Assembly: GCA_028554795.2 (NCBI GenBank)
Contig: JAPYKE020000275.1
Coordinates: forward strand, 101,001 to 165,000
Direction: 5' to 3'
Source of the DNA: Sinohyriopsis cumingii
Lineage: Eukaryota; Mollusca; Bivalvia; Unionida; Unionidae
DNA length: 64,000 bases
Positions 26,936-37,927 of the stretch are shown here, piece after piece. Position 1 is the first letter of the stretch; every line of letters starts with the position of its first letter. The notes under the pieces are model-generated. The model searched no databases. It had not been told where the DNA came from and was given only the letters and a program-made list of their open reading frames with translations. A program made the translations under genes and the position numbers.

Positions 26936-28390
26936 TTTTAATGTTATTCATTCAATTTGGCAATCAAATAAATGAAGAAATCATTTCATTTCAATAGCCT
27001 GGAACTGTTGTGTATGTTGCTATTAGCGATGACACGTTATTTAGTCATTGTGACGTAAAGTTATTTTGATGTAATAATATCCATGGCTTGAGGGCAGTTA
27101 AAAATGGGTACTGCTTACATCTGATATTGTTTTCTAGAATGGAATGGAAAGCCCAATGACGTTTCGATTGATTAAAAAGTGTTTGACAAGTATTCATCAG
27201 CCTCTCTGCTGTAACTATTTTGATTACAGTTCTTCCACTGTTTAATTTTTGTCTAACGAACATCGCATCTTTTGCTGCTCTTGTTACATTTCAAAGTTTT
27301 GTACCATGACCTATTGGTGCAATTAATTTGATGGCATGCCTACACATCTAATAATCTCTTCCTTATTCGATCCAACAAGACATGTCTGTGTTGTCGCATT
27401 GACGCATTGGTTTAACCGTACCTAACAAGACACCAATTGAGTGGTTACTCTCAAATCAGTTTCTAAAGATAGTAAAGAGAAAGGAGTCAGTCCTCACCGA
27501 CTAATACGCTGATTTCCAATTATGAATTAAATTCGTAAGTAAATTAATTGTAACCGCTTGATAAACGAAGAATTGCGCGAATGTTCTTCGACCCAAAGAA
27601 TAGTTTGTTTTTCACTACATCAGTGCTTTGATTCATGTACAACCTTAGTACAAAACTTTCACATTTAGAAACCGAATTCGACCTTGCCTTAAAGCGGCTG
27701 CGGCTCTTTTCTTTGGTGACAAGGACTCATAGAGTTTAACTAAGACTAAGTTGCATTATTTTATATTCATATTAAGTTCTCTAAATATAGATGTTCGAAG
27801 CACCATTATGGAAGCTGGTTAGCTTTCTAGTATCCAATCTTATCCATATAATAAATCTTATTACACCATAACTGAGTGACAGACTTTAATTCACAAAATC
27901 CCAAATGTTATATTAATTTTTACTCTTTACATTTCCTATGTTCTTTAAACTACATCAATGCATAACCTTGAATGCAAGTTTTTTCATGCAACATTGATAC
28001 AAGTTTTCGATACAACTTTGATACAAGTTTTTGATAAAACCTGATATAAGTTTTTTGCTGCACCTAGATACAAAACCAAAAGTAGCGTACCTGTGAAGTA
28101 AACTTCCATGGTTGCTGAATTCATGCATCTGCTCGACAGAAGTCTCGTTTATAAGCCTCGTACTTTACCTATGCAGAAATTTATCTCGAAATATCTCTGA
28201 TATGAATAAATATAGCTTCCTAAACTAACAAATGATACTTTTGTTAGAAATGTATGCGTCAACATATATTTTGTGTATCAAATCATTTCTATTATTGTTA
28301 ATTTGACTGGTTTATAAAGAAGAGGTGTAAAGCAGGTTTCCTCAAAACTAGACCCTCCTTCTCATCCTGATCCCCATCTTTGCAAGTCAC
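26936..28390. other. No gene recognised
   Basis: Unique AT-rich DNA. A short direct repeat (GATACAAGTTTT and variants) recurs about four times near 27990-28070. Confidence 0.4.
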
Positions 28391-28678
28391 GGGCGTCAAT
28401 CCGCTACGCACCTTTATCACCCGTGACTGCATGTGCGGAGATGTACCCTTTTCACAATATGCATAAACCAACTTAACCAATCAGTGCCAGCGCGAACAAA
28501 AAAAATTCTTGACCAAACGTAACCTTTCACGTTGTTTGAATGAGCCAGTTAAACTTTCTCTTCCAAACACAGTCACTAATGAGTATATGGTTGATGACTA
28601 ATTGTTGTTTAAACGTATTCATGACAAAACAACGAAAATTTATATTACAGGTAACAAGAACCTAGCGGATTGACGCCC
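28391..28678. repeat. Perfect 16-bp inverted repeat pair 256 bp apart
   Basis: GGGCGTCAATCCGCTA at 28391-28406 has its exact reverse complement at 28663-28678. The left arm also lies inside a 9-bp hairpin (AGTCACGGG/CCCGTGACT). No flanking TSD is visible. It could be a small non-autonomous element or simply two halves of an old repeat. Confidence 0.4.
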
Positions 28679-29175
28679 CTAGCTTGAGACGATGGACGAT
28701 ACCGGAGGAAGTACTCAAACAGTTTTGATCCTGGATTTGAATCTTCGGGTAGAAGCCTAAAATATAATTTAGATGACATGAAAACATAATAATAAAATAA
28801 TTTCGGTCAGATGGAAATAATGAGCTTGTATTGAGGGAAACAACACATACAGTTACATAATTTAGAAGCGATTTATCAGTTAATCACTTTGCAGTCAGGC
28901 CCACATTTGATACCATAAGATGGCCTTAACAGATCATCCGGAAATGGTAAGTGTAAGAAACTTTGTTGTCAGAGAATACTGATATACTGGTTTCTTACAT
29001 CATGGAAGTTGACCTGACCAAAACCAGACTAAACGTGCCCCCCACCCACTAGATCGTTTTAAAATTTGTATATACGCGCAAAAAAAGTCGAATCATACTA
29101 CGAACATACAAATCCTGATCTACCTTAACATAATGTCTATTTTGTTTGTTCTACCGATTATTCCTAACATGCTGT

Positions 29176-29224
29176 ACAGATCCAGATCTGCCGACGCATT
29201 ATGCGACGGCAGATCAGGGTCTGT
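29176..29224. other. 49-nt imperfect hairpin
   Basis: Arms of 18 nt (29176-29193 and 29207-29224) pair at 16 of 18 positions, with a 13-nt loop that can itself pair further. No T-run follows. Function unknown. Confidence 0.45.
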
Positions 29225-30304
29225 CCACTTTGCATTTGAATTTATAAGCGTCCATTGACAGTAATTAGAGTGTCAAATTCTCCGGAGTCATAAGAATTCA
29301 TTAGTTAATCGATTTAATATCAGTTTGTTCAGCAATAATTCTTTCTGTGATGGAGCTTATTCACCAATCAGCAAGGCATTTTTTTGGCAGGGTAAACTCA
29401 TTGCTTGGCACTGACTGAAAATATGCTCCGCATTCGAATCTTAGTCTTTATGCAGAATACATGTAAGACAAAAACTGAAATGACTCAGTGATTAACGCGT
29501 TTGACTCGTGACCAAAATGATGCAATATCGAATTAGCATCAGATCAGCTTGGATCGGCATCTGTGGTATGTCTCTGCTGAAGGTACATTACTTAACTTGC
29601 ATTCGGTACTAAATAGCCTTCATGTGTTGTTGTGCCGCCAAAAAAAAAACATTTTGTGCGAGTTTGAATGAAAAAACAAATAACATGTTACTATGTACAA
29701 ATTGCCTTTTTATGAATATTTTCTTTCCTCCAGAAGTACAAATGAGCAAATAAACGCTGCAGCAGCGTTAAGTGGATTTAAAAAAAAAAAAACGCAAATT
29801 TATGGGCGTTTCGTTTTTATTGTCCATGGATGTTTTGCTCGGTTCACTTGCCCGTGTGTTTTTACTATGATAATAAATTGCCGCATATCAAGAGCTTTAC
29901 CGAGTAATTAGCCGGTCAGAGAGTCGCTAATACTGATGGATGGGTTTCATTTTGGCATGGACCTAACGATTCTGATCAGCTTGGGATCTTACCGGTTTGG
30001 TTCCAGTGACAAGAATAATAGTTCTTATGCCATGTGTAGACATACCAATTCCTGAATTGTTTATTTTTCTCAAAACTTCCTCAATAACAAGTAACCACAC
30101 GTTTTTACTGATATATTCTGGTTCAGTCCAGAAACCACACGTTTTTATCAATATACTCTGGTTCGATTAAGTTTATTTTATTTGACAGCAGGTACATTGA
30201 TGTGTCATTGTACAATAAAGCCTCAATCAGTATTGTTTAGTTGAGACAACCCAACAACAACACAAAAAAACATAATCACATCATGGCAGAACTGCTAACA
30301 TCAC
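29225..30304. other. No gene recognised
   Basis: AT-rich DNA. A 22-nt near-duplicate around ACCACACGTTTTTA occurs twice near 30095-30150. Confidence 0.4.
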
Positions 30305-30515
30305 ATTTTTACACCCATACATACATACACCTATACATACATACATACACACACACACATACATACATACATACATAGATACATACATACATACATACAT
30401 ACATACATACATCCATCCATCCATCCATCCAAACATACATACATACATACATACATACATACATACATACATACATACATACATACAGACAGACATACAG
30501 ACAGACAGACATACA
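30305..30515. repeat. (ACAT)n / (CATC)n / (ACAG)n tetranucleotide tract
   Basis: Successive blocks of ACAT, CACA, ACAT, CATC, ACAT and ACAG units. The Met-Tyr-Val-Cys frames on the minus strand are artefacts. Confidence 0.95.
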
Positions 30516-31390
30516 ATATATTCGGTATTTAAGTATACAAATAAAATTTCTTGTTCGGGAAATCCAACTGTATATTCTGAATTACTGATATTGGGGAAAA
30601 TCAGGTATTACAGACAGACATACTGAGGCACTTAAAATGTTCATACAGTTAACGTTGAAAGATAATCTATATAAAATAAAACCCTTGAGCAAAGTATCAC
30701 TTACTGTTTTAATCCTACAATAAGATTTTACTAGAAATTAAATCTTCTGTTAGGTACATCGCGGGGATGTCTGCTTATTACAATGATTGGATCTTATAAA
30801 GAGCCTTGATAATTACATTGTAAATCATAACACATGCTACGTGAGACTTGTTTGGTTTAATGATAGATAAGCAACAAAAGCCATTGCTACCTTTTTAACG
30901 CACAATGCTGGTCCACAACAACATTTCTCAAAGTTGTGTATAAATAAATGCAAACTCTACGCACCAGACGATGCTGTTTATACCGACATCATTCTTAACA
31001 GCAGGAAAATTATTTTTTCTTATTTCAAATGTGCTAAACATGTAAATGCTAATACAGCTTAAATGTTTTTTTAAGTATTATTTCTGTTTTTATTCTGACC
31101 TTATTTTTTCCTGCATAAATATTAGTTTTTCATATAATAGCATAATGCATTAGAACAGGTGATGGGTTTCACCAAACTGATGAATCTTCCACCGTTAGAT
31201 GAGGCGTGGGCAGAGATATTGCCTGTACCAACTGTCACAGCACCGCTTCATTTCCAAGCAGGAAGCAGGACATTAGGAATTCATCTGCTGTCCAAATGAA
31301 ATTGCCTTTCAATCACATGCAGAACTTCAAATCGTGGTGCAAATGTAAGTGGGATAAGAACAGTAATGGATATAACAAGGATGAGCATTA
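30516..31390. other. No gene recognised
   Basis: AT-rich. An open stretch at 31206-31445 begins without ATG and runs into the following tandem repeat. Confidence 0.4.
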
Positions 31391-31663
31391 TATGTCAGTA
31401 AAAGTAATTCCAGATGAAAGGTACCCTAAAATGGTCAACAAATGATATTAGCAAGGTTTAGCATAAATTGGTGTCAAAAGTAACTCAGATTAACGGTACC
31501 TTAAGATGGTCAACAAAGTTATATAGCCACGACCAGCAGTAGCCTGTCAATAAAAGTAACGACCAAATTAAGAGTAGCCTCAAACGGTTGACAAAGGATA
31601 TAGAAAAAAATTATTACCCAGGTAAAGGTACTGTAAATGGTTAACAACAGATATTGAAAATAG
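31391..31663. repeat. Degenerate ~65-77-bp tandem repeat, left of the DNA transposon
   Basis: Recurring GGTACCTTAARATGGTCAACAA and CAGGTAAAGGTAC-type blocks, about four units. The same motifs resume at 34064-34170 (GCCCAGGTAATGGTACC, TAAATGGTTAGCAAGG), so the transposon split one array. Confidence 0.65.
31661..31663. repeat. Target-site duplication TAG (left)
   Basis: Matches TAG at 34064-34066 immediately outside the other transposon end. A length of 3 bp is the usual value for EnSpm/CACTA-type elements. Confidence 0.7.
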
Positions 31664-31732
31664 CACTGGACAACAAATTTTTACAAAAGTCATGTTACTG
31701 AAATAAAATTAGTCAATTCTTATCAATTTTTA

Positions 31733-31750
31733 TGTGCTGAACACGAATAT
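31733..31750. repeat. Subterminal inverted repeat, left arm
   Basis: TGTGCTGAACACGAATAT pairs with 33987-34004 (17 of 18), about 60-70 bp inside each terminus. Such repeats are commonly transposase binding sites in CMC elements. Binding here is inferred. Confidence 0.7.
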
Positions 31751-31880
31751 GACAGTCAAATTGCAAAATTGGCTCTAGTTTTTTTGTAATCTGCAAGAAA
31801 TTAATGTTTACATAACGAAATGCATTCCAATAGTAAAAGGTCAACTGTAATAGCCTACCTATAAAAAATCAAGTCATTGA

Positions 31881-33569
31881 CTACATCTTAGATTTCTTCG
31901 CCTGTCTCTTGTCCAGCTGTTCGGGAGCATCTCTGAGGAGTGTCCAGCAGTAGTCAGCCAGCATTGTAGTGGACCATTTTCCCTGGTATCTTTGTTCCAT
32001 TGTTGCGATATCTTGCTGAAAACGTTCGCCGTGTTCATCACTAACAATACCACAGTTGCTAGGAAAGAAATCCAAATGGGAATGAAGGAAGTGAATCTTT
32101 AGAGACATATTGCAGCCAAGTTTCTTATACTTCATCAACATGTCTTCTACTAGTTCCTTATAGTTTTCTGCCCTAACATTTCCGAGGAAGTTTGTAGAAA
32201 CTAGGCGAAAAGCATTCCATGCTTGTTTCGCGTCACCTTCCAGCAAGTTGTCGAACCGGTCATCTTTGAAAAGCTCTCGAATCTGAGGACCCACAAAAAC
32301 TCCCTCTTTAATCTTTGCTTCGCTGAGTCGAGGGAATTTTTCATGCAGGTATCGGAATGCTGGCAAAGTCCGGTCAATGGCTTTCACGAAGTTCTTCATC
32401 AAACCTAGTTTGATGTGAAGGGGTGGTAGCAAGATTTTCTGAGCCTCAACCAGAGCTGGGTGTTGGATATTCTTCTCTGCAATGGCTACATTCTGCCTGT
32501 GAGTCCATTCCTTCCTCATGTAGTGCATTTCCCTTGCTCGGCTATCCCACTCGCATAAGAAACACATGTATTTTGTATATCCTTGCTGCAGTCCCATTAA
32601 AAGGGCAACTACCTTCAAATCACCACAGAGGTGCCAGCTGTACTTGTTATACTCAATGGAATTCAGTAGCTGCCTTAAGTTATCGTATGTCTCTTTCATG
32701 TGGACAGCATACGCTACTGGAATAGATGGAAGAATGTTTCCATTGTGCAAAAGCACAGCCTTGAGACTCAGTTTCGAAGAGTCCACAAATAGTCTCCATT
32801 CTTGTGGGTCATGAGTGATTTTTAAAGCATTCATGAGGCCCTCAATATCGGAACAGAATATCAGATTACTTTCCTTTCTGAAGAAAGGCTCCAATTGCTG
32901 GTGGCGCTTTCGATATGCAGTAATTGTGACATCTTCTTCTAGAAGATTCCATTGTTGGAGTCTTGATCCTAGCAATTCTGCCTTGTTCTTTGATAAGTCC
33001 AAATCACGAATCAGGTCATTTAGTTCTTCCTGTGTTATTCTGTGTGGGGTTGATGATGCACCACAGTGAAAATCTGGATCACTGCATGCTGATGGACCAG
33101 GAGAAGAACAGGTCGACTCACCTTTGTCTTCGTCAGATGAATCAAGAGAATATTCTGCTGGAGGTTCTGGAATAGGAAGTCCCTCACCATGTGGAACTGG
33201 TCTCAATGCAGACGGAATGTTTGGGTAGACTATTCTCGACTTCTTTCGCTTCGTTATTCCGCCGGAAAGAGGAGGAACCAAGCAGAAGTAACAGTCATTT
33301 AGGTGGTTGCTTGGCTCTCTCCACACCATTGGGACTGCAAACGGCATTGATGAAATTTTGCAATTCAACCACTGTGAAAGCTGTGTTGTACATGTAGCAC
33401 AGCATATATGCGGAGCCCAAGGCTTGTCTTGGTCACCAACCTTGCATCCGAAGTAAAGATGATATGCCTTCTTCACTTGAGAATTGATACTTTTCTTCTG
33501 GTTGGCAAATGTCACTTCCCCACAAATATAGCAAAAATTGTCCGCGGTATTAACACACTTTCGAGGCAT
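31881..33569 (-). CDS. DDE-type transposase-like protein of a CMC-related DNA transposon, 562 aa
   Basis: A single uninterrupted ORF starting at ATG. The N-terminus has zinc-finger-like cysteines C13-x2-C16, H37/C42, C56-C57-x2-C60 and C93-x2-C96, plausible for DNA binding. A Ser/Asp/Glu-rich linker (about 140-170) follows. The core reads LFVDSSKLSLKAVLLHNG (D263), HLCGDLKVVALLMGL (D317) followed by a CFLC zinc knuckle (C336/C339), LPPLHIKLGLMKNFVKAID (about 381-399) and SDEHGERFQQDI (E512/E515). The order D...D-C-x2-C...H...E matches CMC-type DDE transposases. I recognise the N-terminus as belonging to a large family of 'uncharacterized' proteins in many invertebrate genomes. The element ends argue that this copy is a transposase, not a host gene. 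Confidence 0.8.
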   Translation of the reverse strand: MPRKCVNTADNFCYICGEVTFANQKKSINSQVKKAYHLYFGCKVGDQDKPWAPHICCATCTTQLSQWLNCKISSMPFAVPMVWREPSNHLNDCYFCLVPPLSGGITKRKKSRIVYPNIPSALRPVPHGEGLPIPEPPAEYSLDSSDEDKGESTCSSPGPSACSDPDFHCGASSTPHRITQEELNDLIRDLDLSKNKAELLGSRLQQWNLLEEDVTITAYRKRHQQLEPFFRKESNLIFCSDIEGLMNALKITHDPQEWRLFVDSSKLSLKAVLLHNGNILPSIPVAYAVHMKETYDNLRQLLNSIEYNKYSWHLCGDLKVVALLMGLQQGYTKYMCFLCEWDSRAREMHYMRKEWTHRQNVAIAEKNIQHPALVEAQKILLPPLHIKLGLMKNFVKAIDRTLPAFRYLHEKFPRLSEAKIKEGVFVGPQIRELFKDDRFDNLLEGDAKQAWNAFRLVSTNFLGNVRAENYKELVEDMLMKYKKLGCNMSLKIHFLHSHLDFFPSNCGIVSDEHGERFQQDIATMEQRYQGKWSTTMLADYCWTLLRDAPEQLDKRQAKKSKM

Positions 33570-33683
33570 TACTGTTCTTTATTGTACGTAAATGGATAAA
33601 ATAATAAGTTTTATGTAACAGTAGCTTGAACTGTCTCGCACAACGTCTAAAATATTTTAAATGCTGAACCTATCTGATTGGGC

Positions 33684-33691
33684 TTTATATA
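33684..33691 (-). promoter_or_regulatory. TATA box upstream of the transposase
   Basis: On the minus strand this reads TATATAAA, about 115 bp before the transposase ATG and inside the transposon. It is the only clear TATA-like site upstream of the ORF. Confidence 0.5.
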
Positions 33692-33692
33692 G

Positions 33693-33805
33693 TACACTGC
33701 TTACGTCAGCTTCAGCAGCCGCCTGGCATTAGTATAATAGGCCTACACATGTATAGTACACTGCTGACGTCAACTTACTTCAGCAGCCGCATGGCATTAG
33801 TATTG
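33693..33805. promoter_or_regulatory. Duplicated promoter block with CRE sites
   Basis: Two direct copies of a block containing TATAGTACACTGC, a CRE-like octamer, TTCAGCAGCCGC and TGGCATTAGTA. The octamers are TTACGTCA (33701-33708) and the consensus palindrome TGACGTCA (33765-33772). Downstream, TGATGCAAT occurs as an inverted pair (33807-33815 and 33821-33829). It sits directly upstream of the TATA box. CREB/ATF regulation is an inference. Confidence 0.4.
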
Positions 33806-33986
33806 CATTGCATCAGAAAATGATGCAATCAACTGTGGATGATGTGAGCATGATGGTATTATGCAATGTTACATCATTATTCCGGATGTTGCTGCAGTCC
33901 TACTGGAGAAATTTACACAGTGAAACATAGAAAATGAGGTATATGAATATCTTCAAAACGAGAGCCAATACAAATTTTTCACGGTT

Positions 33987-34004
33987 ATATTCGTGTTCGG
34001 CACA
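33987..34004. repeat. Subterminal inverted repeat, right arm
   Basis: Reverse complement of 31733-31750 with one mismatch. Confidence 0.7.
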
Positions 34005-34063
34005 CCAAAATACTACAGATTAGGGCCTTTTCAAGTCAGTAATGATTTCACTGTTGACCAGTG

Positions 34064-34180
34064 TAGTTATTGCCCAGGTAATGGTACCCTACCTAAATGG
34101 TTAGCAAGGATCTGCAGTACCTGCAATTAAATGTAATTGCTAATTAAAGGTGCCTTCAAATGGTTAAAAAAAAATTAATA
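34064..34180. repeat. TAG target-site duplication (first 3 bp) and resumed tandem repeat
   Basis: TAG at 34064-34066 duplicates 31661-31663. The following GCCCAGGTAATGGTACC and GGTGCCTTCAAATGGTTAA units resemble those left of the transposon. Confidence 0.6.
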
Positions 34181-35535
34181 ACATAATATAATCAATATTT
34201 TACACATATTATTAGAAATATATGATTTTCAAGTGGAAATGTTTCCTGTTATAAGTGGCGACATAAAACAGGCAATACAACAGTCCCATTATTTGAAACA
34301 AAGGACTAGATCCGTTGATACGGACTTTGCTCAGTATTGTTTCTTAACTTAATTCAAAATAATCTGAATGAAAAGTGGGTAATCAAAATGATTTATGTTA
34401 ATACAGACTGCCTTTTAAAATATATTTAAACCATTCTTTATCGATGAAATCTTTTTGGAAAATAGACAAATTGAAGTTTTCAAATATAAGCTTTTTTCAA
34501 CTCGACACAGAGTTTTATTACCAATAAATATGGTGATACGAATTTCCTGCTGTATGAAAAGTGATGTTAAATGAAGACGAACAAACTCGCTAAATTAATT
34601 AGAAAAATTTGTCTCCTTTTTCATGTAGTGCCAAAAAGACTGCTTTTGTTAAGCATTTTATCGCATACAGTGGCTTACATTTTACGGTGATTCATATAAA
34701 TTATGTACATACATACATAGAGAAAGTAGCCATGCGCTTTCGATATCTAAGAAACCCTTTCTCTTTATTTGTAGACACTATTTTGGCCCGTAACATCACA
34801 TAAGACTGGTTAGAACGTTGTGAGTGACCTCTCATAGTGTCAAAAATCCAGTGATTTTATATCTGTGAAGTCCTGTCTGCCCCATTTATTGGCGATTGTG
34901 TACATATATTCCTCTACGAAGTTGATAAGTAAGTTTTAAAAAAAATTAGAAATGAGATTGATGTCGTTTTTCTTATATTAATATTTTATGTTAATAATTG
35001 CATTTGAGGTTCGTTCTCCCCTGCCCTTGTTCCCCTATTGTTCGAGTTTTTAATCTGAGGTGACCTTTGCCCTCCAGGTCATTTATTTGTCCCCTTTTCT
35101 GTTGCTGTATAATATATGTACCTGTTGGGTGCATTATTTATATTCTTTTAACAATTACATACACACAAACAAACACACACACAGACGCACAAACACACAT
35201 CGTTTTTGTCCCCATGTATTCCAATACAAACTGTAATACCTAATTCTCCACAATATTAATAATTCAGAATATACAATTGGATACCCCGAACAAGAAATTT
35301 TATTTTTCTATATTAATACCGGATATATTTCATCATGTTGTACAAAAATAAATGTACATTTTGGCAAACGGCGACTTTAGTTATTTCCTTTGTATATCAC
35401 ACAGTGAACCAAACAGGTATGTATGAAGGTAAATATTTTTTTTTAAAAATTATATACTAGAGTTGCTCATAGACCAAAACTAAGAAGATCAAACGCATTG
35501 TAAACTACACCACCCACCACCACTTTTCAGCACGT
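34181..35535. other. No gene recognised
   Basis: AT-rich, with a short interrupted CA tract (35157-35200). Confidence 0.4.
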
Positions 35536-35573
35536 GTGTGTGTGTGTGTACGTATGTATGTATGTATGTATGT
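35536..35573. repeat. (GT)n(GTAT)n microsatellite
   Basis: GT run followed by about six TATG units. Confidence 0.9.
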
Positions 35574-36518
35574 ATTCTTAAACTTTAGCAGCCTCGAAAT
35601 ATTTAATGTGATATTTAGAGTAAATACATATTTTTGGATATACCGTTAAACATCTTAACCTGTTTTCTGCGCGACTGTCCAAATGCTTGTCAATATAGTA
35701 AAATCACTTATACTGAGTTAACGTGCATTCTAAAAATGAAAAACGAAATGCACATCATCTTGCAGTACGAATACAGACTCTTGAACCAGGCAAGATAAAG
35801 ACTGTTATAGGTATATTTCGAAGTAAAGGTTCAGAAAGTATACCCCAAAAATATAAGTAATTGTGAGGACATATTCTGTATGTATGCACAGTACCCATGT
35901 TACATAACAGTGTGAGACAGAGGACACATTCTGCAGCTATACACAGTACCTATAGCACATAAAAGTATGAGACAGACTCATAAGATTATGCACGTGGAGT
36001 GTGCATTCACAGGAAGGCTGATTTCTTGTGGCATTATTATCCTCTTCTTGGTTGTGTGTTGATATTTTTTGTTATGAATTCTGATGAGCTTTTTTCAATC
36101 AATACTTCTAATAACGTTGCAAAACGTATATATTTGGCTTTGAAAATTCACACATGTACAGTGACTTTTGATATCTTTATTTTGTATTACGAGTACGCAA
36201 GTGACACAATAGGGGGTGGGGTTGAATAAAATTTGTAAAGAGGAATTCGGTGCAATTAGATCACCTGACAAAAATGCATTGATTATAAACATTTACTAGC
36301 CAGACATTGTTTTGTCCCTGGCCTTATGAATAATCTTTTGATCATGTTTTATAAACTTAATGCACAGTATTCGTATTAAAGAAAATATATTTTGATATTT
36401 TTAAAGTAAAACTGCTGACATTTTTATTTCCACTAAATTCCTACAAAACACCATGAAATGTAAAACTCGAGAGGCAAAATATCGAATTAATTGGTGAAAG
36501 TAAATGAAATGATCAAAA
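35574..36518. other. No gene recognised
   Basis: One near-duplicate of about 60 bp (ACATTCTGYA...CACAGTACC, near 35870-35970). No coding feature. Confidence 0.4.
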
Positions 36519-36812
36519 ATGGAAACGCAGGGGAAAAAACGACCCAACTATAACAATGTCATAGCTAACTTCAACAATTTATATGGGAAGGTCCCAAGCT
36601 GTGATATAATTACTGCTCAATTTTACATGCTGAACAATGACTCTGCTACATATGTTAAAAAGGATGTACATTTCATCCTGTTTCCTTTGAGAAATGGTTC
36701 GTTTCCTGTCTATTTCTGTTTGCAACATCTGAGTGGTGAAGTTTATGCCATTCCTATGTCAGAATTCACCGCAGATATTCCATATCGAATCAATGGGCTA
36801 ACTGGGAAATGA
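36519..36812 (+). CDS. Hypothetical 97-aa protein, ATG in good context
   Basis: An intact 97-codon ORF that starts with ATG in a favourable setting (AAAATGG) and ends in TGA. It has balanced composition with no signal peptide, membrane span or recognised motif. The middle reads VKKDVHFILFPLRNGSFPVY. It is one of the few ORFs here that does not derive from a repeat. No promoter, introns or nearby homologous copy could be identified, so it may be a chance ORF, a terminal exon or an old element fragment. Confidence 0.25.
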   Translation: METQGKKRPNYNNVIANFNNLYGKVPSCDIITAQFYMLNNDSATYVKKDVHFILFPLRNGSFPVYFCLQHLSGEVYAIPMSEFTADIPYRINGLTGK

Positions 36813-37876
36813 GATCTGATAAGCTCTACTCACCGGTTACAACATTATCGGAGAAGGAACCTATCTAGAAATTAAACGGCGTTGTCTTCTTACTTATTGT
36901 ATGGGATATTTTACACCGGCCCAAATGTACACAGTTTTGCAATTAACCATAAAATATCGATGTATATCAGATAAAGTTTCCTTCTTTAAATGGTTTTGTT
37001 TGCTCCAGTTTTCTCGTCTTAGTGCTGATTTGCGATGATGTTATTTTTGCAGCCGTAAATATATTCTTTTAATCGTCACGCTGCCCGTTGCTGAGCGAAT
37101 ATGTGTTAATTCCAAAATTGAACAAGACTAAATAAATTAAATCTCATCTTTAACTTAATATAGAATATAAGAAAGTTTTTGTTACATTGATATTTTAGAT
37201 ACACATTTCTTGGAGTGCTTCCCATGCTAAATACAGCAAACGTATTATTCTGTTACAAAGCCAACAATTTAGTACTAGCTATCAGATAAGCCAAACGTGT
37301 TGTTTTTTTTTATTCATTTAAGCAATAAAACTATTTTGAATGATGAATCACTCAATGTACCGTCAGAATTAAAATCTCTTGATCAGTGCCAGGTTAAAAC
37401 CTGCAAATAAATATAATCTCATGGAATTTAACAAATTATCCAATGTCCTCATCAGAAATTACCCGAGTAACATTATATTTTAATTCAAATACGAATTTAG
37501 ATATATGGTTGAAGAGATCAATAATATTGACCACATGTACATCTTCTATGCTATTTTCAATTTAATTAAAGGCTACGACATTGAAGAGTACAAGAAAGAT
37601 GTATGAAAATAACGATCCTCTTCGACGCAATAACATTCAAATTTTTTTTGTAGTTTATAAATTTCCCCACGATTTATAGTAAATAAAATCGTCGAGAATT
37701 TGAAAAATTAGTGAAACTTTAAAAAATATTTAATGACATTTCAAAATGCCTTTAATATCGAGGTTTATTCAGTCAGCTTTGCAGTTCCGACGGAGAAATA
37801 TTCGTCATTCTATACAAATAATCTAAATTTAAAACTCCCTAAGTTTTTTCCTCTTCATTATTTCAATAAAATATAT
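36813..37876. other. No gene recognised
   Basis: AT-rich DNA between the 97-aa ORF and a TG tract. Confidence 0.4.
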
Positions 37877-37881
37877 ATGTA

Positions 37882-37927
<46 letters not shown>

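Larger units (their letters stand above)
31664..34063 (-). mobile_element. Complete CMC (CACTA-like) DNA transposon, 2,400 bp
   Basis: The left end reads CACTGGACAACA and the right end, on the opposite strand, CACTGGTCAACA (11 of 12 identical). An 18-bp subterminal inverted repeat with one mismatch (TGTGCYGAACACGAATAT) lies at 31733-31750 and 33987-34004, and TTGGCTCT lies further in on both sides. TAG flanks both ends. The only gene is the 562-codon transposase on the minus strand, which is uninterrupted. CACTG/CACTA termini with a 3-bp duplication are diagnostic of the EnSpm/CMC group, which moves by cut-and-paste. With intact ends and an intact ORF, the copy could be young. Confidence 0.85.

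Noticed and set aside
30281-30516. Met-Tyr-Val-Cys ORFs
   Set aside because: Translation of (ACAT)n.
32223-33599. Plus-strand ORFs of 61-100 codons
   Set aside because: Antisense shadows of the intact transposase ORF.
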